A DNA stretch of 9,517 nt from JAGLTA01 sp034660735 (GCA_034660735.1 JAYEJQ010000058.1:1-9517); one strand, 5' to 3'. Positions 1 to 6,670 are shown, counted from the first letter of the stretch. The notes: generated by a model from the sequence alone, not told the origin. Numbers and translations: made by a program.

Positions 1-348
1 ATGAAATTTGAATTTGATAAATTAAAAGTTATATACTCATCAGATAAGATTTTAGTTAAATTGAACCAAAAATTTGATACAGGACAAGATTTTACAATTG
101 AAGAATCTGTTATGTTTTACAGACCCGGACATGCTTTAGCATGTTTAAATTTTGCTGGTCAGACTGGATGGCAAATTAAAGAGGTTGTCAACAAAGAAAC
201 AAAAGATGGAGAGATAGACATTTATTACATTCAAAGACAAAGTGATCATCCAAATTTTGGAAAAAAGACATTTAGGGAGGAATATCATGAAAGTGATTTA
301 TATAAAAAACATAAAAAGGAAATAGACGGAATGACAAAAAGGAAGTAA
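1..348 (+). CDS. hypothetical protein, possibly 5'-truncated by the window edge
   Basis: This is an open frame of 115 codons ending in TAA at 346-348. Its first codon is ATG at base 1, so the true start could be this one or lie upstream. I do not recognise the family. The product is a small soluble protein with no membrane segment or signal peptide. It has a mixed, aromatic-containing middle (about residues 38-60, including a YRPGHA stretch and a TGWQIKEV stretch) and a lysine-rich tail (about 100-115). Base use differs sharply from its neighbours: I count 2 CpG in 348 bases against about 35 in the 576 bases of clpP, which hints at a different origin. The last codons overlap a 17-base exact match (327-343) to the end of the repeat at 6897-6913. 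clpP follows 56 bases downstream on the same strand. I am fairly confident that it is coding because of its length and ordinary amino-acid composition, but I assign no function. Confidence 0.6.
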   Translation: MKFEFDKLKVIYSSDKILVKLNQKFDTGQDFTIEESVMFYRPGHALACLNFAGQTGWQIKEVVNKETKDGEIDIYYIQRQSDHPNFGKKTFREEYHESDLYKKHKKEIDGMTKRK

Positions 349-404
349 TAATATAAAAATATATCAACTAAAAATAATATTTATATTTTTAAAACAATTT
401 CATT

Positions 405-980
405 ATGCAATTAATACCTACGGTTATAGAAAAATCAACTTATGGCGAACGAGCCTATGATATCTATTCGCGATTGTTAAAAGACCGCATTATTTTTCTT
501 GGCGCAGCTATAAATGATGTTGTCGCGAATACAGTAATCGCGCAGCTTCTGTTTTTGGAAAGCGAAGACAGTAAAAAAGACATTAAATTATACATCAACA
601 GCCCAGGCGGATCTGTCAGCGCGGGTTTGGCGATTTATGACACAATGCAGTATGTAAAGCCAGATATCACAACGATTTGCATCGGTAGCGCGGCATCAAT
701 GGGCGCGGTGCTATTAGCAGCTGGCGCGAAAAATAGAAGATTATCATTGCCGAATTCCAATATTATGATTCACCAGATTATGGGCGGCGCTGAAGGGCAG
801 GCGACTGACATTAAAATCAGGGCGGAATTTATTCTAAAATTAAAAAGCAAGTTGAATGAACTTTTAGTTAAACACACGGGGCAGGATTTAAGCAAAATAG
901 ATCGTGACACCGATCGCGATTATTATATGACGCCAGAAGAGGCGAAAAAGTATGGAATTATAGACAAAATAATAAAATAG
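405..980 (+). CDS. clpP: ATP-dependent Clp protease proteolytic subunit ClpP
   Basis: This is the serine peptidase subunit that forms the cytoplasmic double-ring ClpP chamber. It degrades proteins delivered by AAA+ partners such as ClpX or ClpC, neither of which is in this window. The 191 residues match the mature length of the family with almost no propeptide. The catalytic triad is visible at the usual spacing: Ser98 in GSAASMGA, His123 in MIHQ and Asp172 in RDTDRD. The oligomerisation and substrate-groove elements INSPGGS (65-70) and GGAEGQATD (127-135) are also present. The ATG at 405 is the natural start, because the protein then begins with the family-like LIPTVIEK. There is no Shine-Dalgarno sequence upstream, only A/T-rich sequence. 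The gene ends in TAG and is followed by two stem-loops. The product assignment is very secure. Confidence 0.97.
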   Translation: MQLIPTVIEKSTYGERAYDIYSRLLKDRIIFLGAAINDVVANTVIAQLLFLESEDSKKDIKLYINSPGGSVSAGLAIYDTMQYVKPDITTICIGSAASMGAVLLAAGAKNRRLSLPNSNIMIHQIMGGAEGQATDIKIRAEFILKLKSKLNELLVKHTGQDLSKIDRDTDRDYYMTPEEAKKYGIIDKIIK

Positions 981-994
981 TTGTAGTATTGTAG

Positions 995-1011
995 CAGGCA
1001 AGATTCGCCTG
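995..1011 (+). other. small stem-loop downstream of clpP
   Basis: CAGGC (995-999) pairs with GCCTG (1007-1011) around a 7-base loop. It sits 15 bases after the clpP stop and abuts the larger stem-loop at 1011-1052. It has no following T-run, so it is not a classic terminator on its own. It may protect the clpP mRNA 3' end or form part of a composite structure. Confidence 0.4.
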
Positions 1012-1052
1012 AATGCGCGAATATTCAAAATACTGTCAATGTTCGCGCGTTT
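1011..1052 (+). other. long stem-loop between clpP and rny
   Basis: Bases 1011-1025 pair with 1038-1052 to give a 15-base-pair stem (three G.T wobbles) with a GC-rich core, GCGCGAA against TTCGCGC. The loop is 12 bases (1026-1037). No T-tract follows directly, so termination efficiency is uncertain. The loop carries AATACT (1029-1034), complementary to AGTATT (985-990) just after the clpP stop, so a pseudoknot is possible. Likely roles are clpP 3'-end formation or a regulatory element in a clpP-rny transcript. The pairing is directly visible; the role is inferred. Confidence 0.55.
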
Positions 1053-1167
1053 AGATGAATTTATTTTTAATGGTTTTAGGAAGCAAATGATATTTAAGAT
1101 GTATGAATTTACTAAATAATAATTTTTATAAAGAATGAAAAATCTATTAGTATTAAAAATTATAAAA

Positions 1168-1196
1168 TTAACATTAAGAAAGTATAAACAAATAAT
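1168..1196 (+). promoter_or_regulatory. predicted sigma70-type promoter for rny
   Basis: TTAACA (1168-1173, five of six to the -35 consensus), a 17-base spacer, then AATAAT (1191-1196, five of six to the -10 consensus). Transcription would start near 1203, giving a leader of about 33 bases before the ATG at 1236. Chance matches are common in such AT-rich DNA, so this is a moderate call based on good spacing and position. Confidence 0.42.
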
Positions 1197-1235
1197 GTAA
1201 ATTTGTATTGTTTGCGTTCTCTAAAATGAAATATT

Positions 1236-2753
1236 ATGATGTTAGCTATATATCTGTCATTTGGCGTTTTTGCCGGAGTGACAGTCGGTTATTTAGCCAG
1301 AAAGACAATCGCTATTAAGCAAGGCGATATTGCCGAGACGAAAGCTAAAGATGTTTTGTATTTAGCTAAGGAAAAAGAAAAGAAAATATTGCTTTCAGGG
1401 CGCGATAAAGCTTTAAAAATTATTGATGAAGCGAAAAAAGAAGAGAAAGCGCAAAGAGAGGATTTGTCAAGAATTAGCGGCAGATTAGAAAAAAGAGAGT
1501 CTCTGTTTGACAAAAAAATATTGGAAATAGAAAACAAAGAAGACAAAATTAGAAAAGAGACGCAAAATATAACTAAATTTAAAGAGGAGTTAAAAAAAGT
1601 TCACAAAGAACAGATTAAAAAATTAGAAAAAATTGCGACTTTAACAAAAGAGAGGGCAAAAATCATAATGATGGATTTAGTTGAAAAAGAAACAGAACAA
1701 GATTTAGCGATAAGGATTAGGAAATTAGAAAGCCAAAGTTCTGAAGAAATAGAAAAAAAGGCAAAAGAGATTTTAACTTTAACAATAGAACGTTGCGCTT
1801 CATCACATGCGTCCGAGACAACAACGACTACAATACCGTTGCCAAACGATGAGATGAAGGGAAGAATTATTGGACGAGAGGGCAGAAATATTAGATCAAT
1901 GGAGCAACTAACAGGCGTTGATATTCTTATTGACGATACCCCCGAAACTTTAGTAATTTCAAGTTTCAGTCCGATAAGGAGAAATGTGGCAAAAATTGCT
2001 TTAGAAAAATTGATCAAAGACGGACGGATACATCCTGGCAGAATAGAAGGATGTATAGAGGAAGCAAAAAAAGAATTAGCATTAGATATTAAAAAAGCGG
2101 GAGAAGACGCTGTTTATGAAACAGGGGTGAGCGCGCTTGATCCAAAATTGACGCAAATTTTAGGCAGATTGAAATATAGAACCAGTTATGGGCAGAATGT
2201 TTTGCGGCATAGCGTGGAAGTGGCTCAATTAGCGGCTATTTTAGCGAATGAATTAGGCGCGAACGCAATTATAGCCAAAAAGGCGGGTCTATTGCATGAC
2301 ATTGGAAAGGCTGTTGATCATGAAATGCAAGGAACTCATCCTGAAATAGGCAGAGATATTGCTAAAAAATTTCATCTCCAAGAAGAGGTAATTATTCCTA
2401 TCCTTACACACCACGAAGATCATCCGCCGACATTAGAAGCGGTAATCGTTAAAGTCGCTGACGCGATTTCTGGAGCTCGCCAAGGAGCCAGAAAAGACAC
2501 TTATGAGAAATACATACAACGGCTTAAAGAACTTGAAGATATCGCGAAAAATTTTTCAGGAGTAGAAAAAGTTTATGCAATTCAAGCGGGGCGAGAAATT
2601 AGAATATTTGTTAATTCGGAAAAAATCAGCGATTTAGAAGCGCATAAATTAGCTAAAAATATCGCGAAAGAGATTGAAAGCGAATTAAAATATCCTGGCG
2701 AAATCAGGGTAAATGTTATAAGAGAGACGAGGGTGTTAGAATATGCGAGATAG
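1236..2753 (+). CDS. rny: ribonuclease Y
   Basis: RNase Y is a membrane-anchored endoribonuclease that initiates mRNA decay in many bacteria. The 505 residues show the full family order. An N-terminal transmembrane helix (about 3-20) is followed by a long charged coiled coil (about 30-190). Next comes a KH RNA-binding domain with GRIIGREGRN (209-218, GxxG loop at 213-216), and then a metal-dependent HD domain with His325, the His354-Asp355 pair in LLHDIGKAVDHE, and Asp409 in KVADAISGARQGAR. A conserved C-terminal region ends with PGEIRVNVIRETR. Length is close to the usual 510-520, so nothing is missing. Two adjacent ATGs (1236 and 1239) could both serve as start, and neither has a Shine-Dalgarno sequence. 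The gene ends in TAG, 65 bases before the HU gene. The assignment is very secure. Confidence 0.97.
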   Translation: MMLAIYLSFGVFAGVTVGYLARKTIAIKQGDIAETKAKDVLYLAKEKEKKILLSGRDKALKIIDEAKKEEKAQREDLSRISGRLEKRESLFDKKILEIENKEDKIRKETQNITKFKEELKKVHKEQIKKLEKIATLTKERAKIIMMDLVEKETEQDLAIRIRKLESQSSEEIEKKAKEILTLTIERCASSHASETTTTTIPLPNDEMKGRIIGREGRNIRSMEQLTGVDILIDDTPETLVISSFSPIRRNVAKIALEKLIKDGRIHPGRIEGCIEEAKKELALDIKKAGEDAVYETGVSALDPKLTQILGRLKYRTSYGQNVLRHSVEVAQLAAILANELGANAIIAKKAGLLHDIGKAVDHEMQGTHPEIGRDIAKKFHLQEEVIIPILTHHEDHPPTLEAVIVKVADAISGARQGARKDTYEKYIQRLKELEDIAKNFSGVEKVYAIQAGREIRIFVNSEKISDLEAHKLAKNIAKEIESELKYPGEIRVNVIRETRVLEYAR

Positions 2754-2803
2754 AAAAAAATTTATAAATTTAACAAAGAATTTAATATGTTAAAACGTAA
2801 CAG

Positions 2804-2813
2804 AAAGGGGGTG
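2804..2813 (+). promoter_or_regulatory. strong Shine-Dalgarno sequence of the HU gene
   Basis: AAAGGGGGTG lies five bases before the ATG at 2819. It pairs with the anti-Shine-Dalgarno end of 16S rRNA along almost its whole length, with one G.U in place of the usual AAGGAGGTG. It is the only clear ribosome binding site of this strength in front of any real gene here and fixes the HU start. This fits high expression of a nucleoid protein. Confidence 0.8.
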
Positions 2814-2818
2814 TTAAA

Positions 2819-3091
2819 ATGAGCAAATCAGAATTAATCTCAGTATTATCAGATAAAGCTGATGTAAGTAAAAAAGACGCTGAAACGTTGCTTAACGCTT
2901 TTATCGCAACTGTAACAGATACTCTTAAGAAAGGCGGAGAAGTTGTCTTAACAAGTTTTGGAACTTTTTCAATCAAAAAGAGAGCGGCAAGAATGGGAAG
3001 AAATCCTCAAACAGGCGAATCTATTAAAATTAAGGCGGCAAAAGTGCCTAAATTTAAAGCAGGAAAAAATTTAAAAGAATCAGTTAAATAA
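2819..3091 (+). CDS. hup: HU-family DNA-binding protein
   Basis: This small nucleoid protein binds and bends DNA as a dimer. The 90 residues are the standard HU length. The first half is the helical dimerisation body (about 3-38). It is followed by the saddle segment SFGTFSIKKRAA (46-57) and the DNA-embracing arm with GRNPQTGE (60-67), whose Pro63 is the intercalating proline of the family. The C-terminal segment VPKFKAGKNLKESV is the usual closing strand and helix. The gene has a strong Shine-Dalgarno sequence and is followed 32 bases later by a perfect intrinsic terminator, so it probably ends its transcription unit. An inverted repeat (3081-3086 with 3089-3094) spans the stop codon. It could be called HU or an HU-like paralogue; IHF is less likely because the sequence is a generic HU. 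Confidence 0.95.
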   Translation: MSKSELISVLSDKADVSKKDAETLLNAFIATVTDTLKKGGEVVLTSFGTFSIKKRAARMGRNPQTGESIKIKAAKVPKFKAGKNLKESVK

Positions 3092-3122
3092 CTGTTATTT
3101 TGGAAGATATCTGTCAAAATAT

Positions 3123-3149
3123 AAAAACTCGCCATAACGGCGAGTTTTT
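3123..3149 (+). terminator. intrinsic terminator after the HU gene
   Basis: A perfect 11-base-pair stem (3123-3133 with 3139-3149) encloses the 5-base loop ATAAC. Its core is ACTCGCC/GGCGAGT, flanked by an A-run on the left and a T-run on the right. The symmetric A/T flanks mean it could also stop transcripts coming from the convergent tsaC gene. Confidence 0.9.
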
Positions 3150-3178
3150 GCGTTTTGTAAATTTTTATGTTTTTACGA

Positions 3179-3215
3179 CCCACCTAAATTTTTGTTTCAC
3201 AAAAACTTAGGCGGG
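3179..3215. repeat. long hairpin between HU and tsaC
   Basis: Bases 3179-3194 pair with 3200-3215 around a 5-base loop. Fourteen of sixteen positions pair and both exceptions are A.C, as if one arm had drifted by single transitions. The outer ends are CCC and GGG. No long T-run follows on either strand, so it is less terminator-like than the hairpin at 3123-3149. It may be a back-up terminator for tsaC on the minus strand or one member of a small palindromic repeat family. Confidence 0.6.
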
Positions 3216-3255
3216 TATATATTTCGTAATTCAAAGGAGCCGTGAGATGTTTTTA

Positions 3256-3870
3256 TTATGAGTTGTCTTTAATTTTTATTTCACCTTGTCGTATTATTTT
3301 TATTTTTTTTTCGTCTCGCGCGTCAATTATTGTTGACGGCGGATTTTTCGGCAAGATTCCAATATCTAAAAAAATATTCGGCTTTACTTTGTTTTGTCGC
3401 ATCTGTTTAATAACATCAAAAATATTATAGCATAAATTTTCTCTAGAAATATTAGCGCTGGTAGCAGTAATAGGTTTGCCAAGTTTTTTTGACAACTGAT
3501 TAGCGAATTTATTATTAGAAACACGGACAGCTACCCCTTTGCCTTTATTTTGCCCTTTTTTGTTTAATATTAACGTCAATGGTCCTGGCCAATATTTTTT
3601 CGCCAAAATTAAAGAGTTTTTATTAAAATTAAAATATTTTTTTGCCATCTTAAAATCGCTGATGATAATCGGCAACAACTTGTTTCTTCCCCTTTTTTTA
3701 ATTTTAAAAATTTTTTTAACAGCGATTTTATCAGTAAAATCAGCAGCTAACCCGTAAGCTGTTTCTGTCGGAAAAACAGCGACCCCATTGTTTTTTAAAA
3801 TTTTAACCGCCGAATTTATCGCTTCGCTTGTTTGTTTAGCGTTGTTAATTTTAAAAATTTTATTAAGCAT
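3256..3870 (-). CDS. tsaC: L-threonylcarbamoyladenylate synthase (TsaC/Sua5/YrdC family)
   Basis: This enzyme makes threonylcarbamoyl-AMP from threonine, bicarbonate and ATP, the first step of the universal t6A modification at position 37 of ANN-decoding tRNAs. The frame stays open upstream to 3951. I prefer the ATG at 3870 (204 residues) because family homology begins shortly after it, the longer N-terminus is low-complexity, and a TATAAT box lies between the two starts. Family segments are FPTETAYGLAAD (33-44), a basic KKRGRNKLLPI stretch (58-68), WPGPLTLIL (94-102), VAVRVSNN (113-120), the PITATSANIS nucleotide-binding segment (133-142) and STIID (179-183). The length suits the single-domain TsaC type without the Sua5 C-terminal domain. 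The gene runs convergent to HU and divergent from smc. Confidence 0.93.
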   Translation of the reverse strand: MLNKIFKINNAKQTSEAINSAVKILKNNGVAVFPTETAYGLAADFTDKIAVKKIFKIKKRGRNKLLPIIISDFKMAKKYFNFNKNSLILAKKYWPGPLTLILNKKGQNKGKGVAVRVSNNKFANQLSKKLGKPITATSANISRENLCYNIFDVIKQMRQNKVKPNIFLDIGILPKNPPSTIIDARDEKKIKIIRQGEIKIKDNS

Positions 3871-3916
3871 TTTTTTGCGATTTTTAAATAAAGAGTGTAA
3901 AATATAAATATAATTG

Positions 3917-3945
3917 ATTATACATTTTTTTACGTAATGAGCAAA
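3917..3945 (-). promoter_or_regulatory. predicted promoter of tsaC
   Basis: On the minus strand a perfect TATAAT (3922 down to 3917) lies 17 bases after a weak -35 TTTGCT (3945 down to 3940). The start of transcription would be near 3910, about 40 bases before the ATG at 3870. It lies inside the longer open frame and so argues against the upstream start at 3951. Confidence 0.45.
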
Positions 3946-3965
3946 ATTCAAGATTTAATTTTTTA

Positions 3966-3986
3966 TTCATAATTCATAGTTCGTAA
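3966..3986 (+). repeat. tandem 7-base repeat upstream of smc
   Basis: Three near-identical 7-base units, TTCATAA, TTCATAG and TTCGTAA, stand head to tail 12 bases before the smc ATG. The array is short and AT-rich. It may be a slippage product or a binding site in the tsaC-smc divergent control region. Confidence 0.4.
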
Positions 3987-3998
3987 TTTAAAATATTT

Positions 3999-6575
3999 AT
4001 GTATCTTGAAAAAATTTCAATTCAGGGATTTAAATCTTTTGCGAATAAGACAGTTTTAATCTTTCCAAAGCCACAAAAAAACAATAAAGGTATAACTGCG
4101 ATTGTCGGTCCGAACGGTTCTGGCAAGTCAAATATTAGCGATGCTATTCGCTGGGTTTTAGGCGAACAAAGCACAAGACTTTTACGCGGAAAGAAATCAC
4201 AGGATGTTATTTTTCACGGGACAGGTAAACGCGCTCGTCTCGGAATGGCTGAAATATCGCTTCATATTAATAATGAGGACAAAGTAATGCCTATTGATTA
4301 CGGCGAAGTGGTCTTAACAAGGAGGCTTTACAGAAATGGAGAGAGTGAATATTTAGTCAATAAAAATAAAACTAGGCTTAATGAAATTATTATGCTTCTC
4401 GCAAAAGCTAATTTTGGACAGAGAAGTTATAGTATTATCGGACAGGGGATGATAGATTTTATTTTGCGGGCGTCAGCGAAAGAGAGAAAAGAATTTTTTA
4501 ACGAGGCCGCAGGAGTGAAGCAGTATCACATTAAAAAAGAGCAGGCAATCAGCGATTTAGACAAGACAGCGGCCAATTTAACGCAAATTAAGATAACTTT
4601 AAGCGAACTTGAACCGCGTCTCAAATATCTGACAAGGCAGTCTAAAAAATTAGAAAAACGGCAAGCGATAAAAAAAGAATTAACAGATTTGCAAATTGCT
4701 TATTATAGTGATTTTTATTTTAATTTACAAGATAGAATAAGCAGAGAGAACGTTGTTTTAAAGGAAAAACAGGATTATAAACAGTCTCTTGACAAGCAGC
4801 TTGTCGACACTCAAGAAAAATTGGCATCATTCGCGAAAAAAGAAGAGAATATAATCGGTTTTAATAAGATAAAGGATGAGCTTATATTATGCCAAAATCA
4901 AAAGAATAGGCTGCTCAGCGAAAGAGCTGTTTTAAAAGCAGAGATAGATGTTGAATATAAAAAAGCGGGAAAATTTGATTTAGCATGGTTTGAAAAAAAT
5001 AGAAGCAGCATAAAAGAGCAGAGTTTGAAAGCGGAGCAGGATTGCGCGCGATATAAAATTTTAGAAGTTGAGATTAGAGAAAATTTAAAAAAATATAATG
5101 AAAAAAATTTAGAGCTTATTAAAGAATTAAATATAATAAAAGATCAGCTTCAAAAATTTTCAGTTGATAGTTTTAATAATCATCCAAAAGAGCTTAAAGA
5201 TTTATTGTGTCCGATTATTAAGTCGCAAGAAGAGTTGATTGAGTTGATAATCAGGGCAAAAGATATTAAGGATATTCAAAAAATTAAAAAAAACGCTTCT
5301 GCTGTTAAAAACAGTTTAAGCAGCATAATAGAAGAAGATGATAAAAGAGGGCAAGATAAATTTAAAAAAGAAATTTTTTCATTGACAAAAAAACAGGAAG
5401 AGTTGTCTGAATTGAAAAGTGGATATTTGGACAAAATAAGCAAATTAAAAATAAATCAGGAAATAAATATCGCGCAAGCAAAAATAGCAAGCGACAATCA
5501 CGACAATTTAAAACAAGATTTGGAAAAAATAACCGATGACATAAAAGAATTAACAAAAAAACCGCTTAACAAAAGCGGCAAATTAAAAGATTATAATGAT
5601 AAAAAACAAAAATTAGATAGCCAGATTGTTGGGATTGGCAAAAAAATAGAAAAGTTGGAAGCAGAGATTGATTTATTTAATCGCAAAGAGCAAGACGGAA
5701 GAGACGCGATTTTTTCATTGCAGGATACGATGCAAAAACAACAGTTAAAAATAAACGAGATAAATAGCGAAATAAACGCAGTAATGGTCGGGATGGCAAA
5801 ATTAGAAGCCAATAAAGAAAATTTAGAAAATGAGATTAAAGAAGAGATCGGCGGGATAGAGGTTCTTAAAAAAGAAAAAGTTGAAGAGTTTTTCAATAAA
5901 GAAAAAATTCAGAAGCTTAAAAAACAACTGGAATTAATTGGCGGGATTGACCCTGAAATAATGGAGGAACTGCAAGAGACAGAAAAACGGTTTAATTTTT
6001 TATCAAGCCAGTGCGAAGATTCTGAAAAAGCCAGCATAAAATTGCGAACGGTTATTGAAAATTTAGACAAAATAATAAAAGTAAAATTTAATGATTCATT
6101 TGAGAAAATCAACTGCGAGTTTAATAAATATTTTAAGATTTTATTTAATGGAGGCGAAACAAAACTTGTTAAAAATATTAAGATAGACGAAGGCGAAGAT
6201 AAGGATAACAATGAGCAAAAAATTGAAATTGATATTCAAGCAGCTCCGCCGGGAAAAAAATTAAACGATATAAATATTCTTTCAGGCGGCGAAAAAGCGC
6301 TCACTTCAATCGCTTTAGTTTGCGCGATTATATCCATCAACCCGTCGCCGTTTGTTGTTTTGGACGAGGTTGACGCCGCGCTTGACGAAGCAAATTCCGT
6401 CCGTTTTGCTGAAATTATAAAAAATTTGGCGAGCAAAACTCAATTTATAGCGATTACCCATAATCGCGCGACTATGGAGATCGCGGAGATTTTATATGGC
6501 ATTACAATGCAAGACAGCGGAATTTCAAAAGTGCTGAGTATGAAATTGGAGGATGCAGCCATAGTATCGGAATAA
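3999..6575 (+). CDS. smc: SMC-family chromosome segregation ATPase with reduced hinge
   Basis: SMC proteins are ABC-type ATPases that organise and extrude chromosomal DNA with kleisin partners ScpA and ScpB, which are not in this window. The N-terminal head half has the Walker A GPNGSGKSN (37-45) and the Q-loop region IIGQGMIDFIL (146-156). The C-terminal half has the signature LSGGEKALTSIAL (761-773), the Walker B VVLDEVDAALDEAN with catalytic Glu790, and the switch His821 in ITHNRATMEIAE. Both halves are canonical SMC rather than RecN, RecF or Rad50. At 858 residues it is about 300 shorter than usual SMC (about 1150-1200). I cannot find the conserved glycine-rich hinge; the centre (about 390-450) is instead a short, probably helical segment between coiled-coil arms of about 215-245 residues each. 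The ATG at 3999 fits the family start (MYLEKISIQGFKSFA). No Shine-Dalgarno sequence precedes it. It ends in TAA. Confidence 0.92.
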   Translation: MYLEKISIQGFKSFANKTVLIFPKPQKNNKGITAIVGPNGSGKSNISDAIRWVLGEQSTRLLRGKKSQDVIFHGTGKRARLGMAEISLHINNEDKVMPIDYGEVVLTRRLYRNGESEYLVNKNKTRLNEIIMLLAKANFGQRSYSIIGQGMIDFILRASAKERKEFFNEAAGVKQYHIKKEQAISDLDKTAANLTQIKITLSELEPRLKYLTRQSKKLEKRQAIKKELTDLQIAYYSDFYFNLQDRISRENVVLKEKQDYKQSLDKQLVDTQEKLASFAKKEENIIGFNKIKDELILCQNQKNRLLSERAVLKAEIDVEYKKAGKFDLAWFEKNRSSIKEQSLKAEQDCARYKILEVEIRENLKKYNEKNLELIKELNIIKDQLQKFSVDSFNNHPKELKDLLCPIIKSQEELIELIIRAKDIKDIQKIKKNASAVKNSLSSIIEEDDKRGQDKFKKEIFSLTKKQEELSELKSGYLDKISKLKINQEINIAQAKIASDNHDNLKQDLEKITDDIKELTKKPLNKSGKLKDYNDKKQKLDSQIVGIGKKIEKLEAEIDLFNRKEQDGRDAIFSLQDTMQKQQLKINEINSEINAVMVGMAKLEANKENLENEIKEEIGGIEVLKKEKVEEFFNKEKIQKLKKQLELIGGIDPEIMEELQETEKRFNFLSSQCEDSEKASIKLRTVIENLDKIIKVKFNDSFEKINCEFNKYFKILFNGGETKLVKNIKIDEGEDKDNNEQKIEIDIQAAPPGKKLNDINILSGGEKALTSIALVCAIISINPSPFVVLDEVDAALDEANSVRFAEIIKNLASKTQFIAITHNRATMEIAEILYGITMQDSGISKVLSMKLEDAAIVSE

Positions 6576-6577
6576 TT

Positions 6578-6670
6578 TTGTTGATTATTAAACTCTTTGT
6601 AGATTTGGATGACATTGATTTTGCTTTTGAGAAGTGGTGGATGGAGAATGGGTTGGTGTATAAGCACTGA
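6578..6670 (+). pseudogene. possible short coding remnant after smc
   Basis: A frame from TTG at 6578 to TGA at 6668-6670 encodes about 30 residues that look protein-like: an acidic VDLDDIDFAF segment and then EKWWMENGLVYKH. Two adjacent tryptophans and the acidic patch are unusual for random A/T-rich spacer. There is no ATG, no ribosome binding site and no family I recognise. It begins three bases after the smc stop in another frame. It could be the tail of a lost gene, a leaderless microprotein, or chance. Confidence 0.25.

Noticed and set aside
1135..1200. 21-codon frame in the clpP-rny spacer
   Set aside because: It has no ribosome binding site, is A/T-driven in composition and overlaps the predicted rny promoter.
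1289..2017. Minus-strand frames within rny
   Set aside because: They are Ser/Phe/Ile-rich shadows of the coiled coil and KH region with no family features.
3242..3430. 62-codon plus-strand frame antisense to tsaC
   Set aside because: Its composition is that of reversed tsaC codons, the GTG start sits too close to the upstream AAAGGAG, and tsaC on the other strand has full family motifs.
3871..3951. 27-residue N-terminal extension of the tsaC frame
   Set aside because: Family homology starts after the ATG at 3870, the extension is low-complexity, and the likely TATAAT promoter box lies within it.
5362..6667. Minus-strand frames within and just after smc
   Set aside because: They are shadows of the lysine/glutamate-rich coiled coil and head, with low-complexity products.
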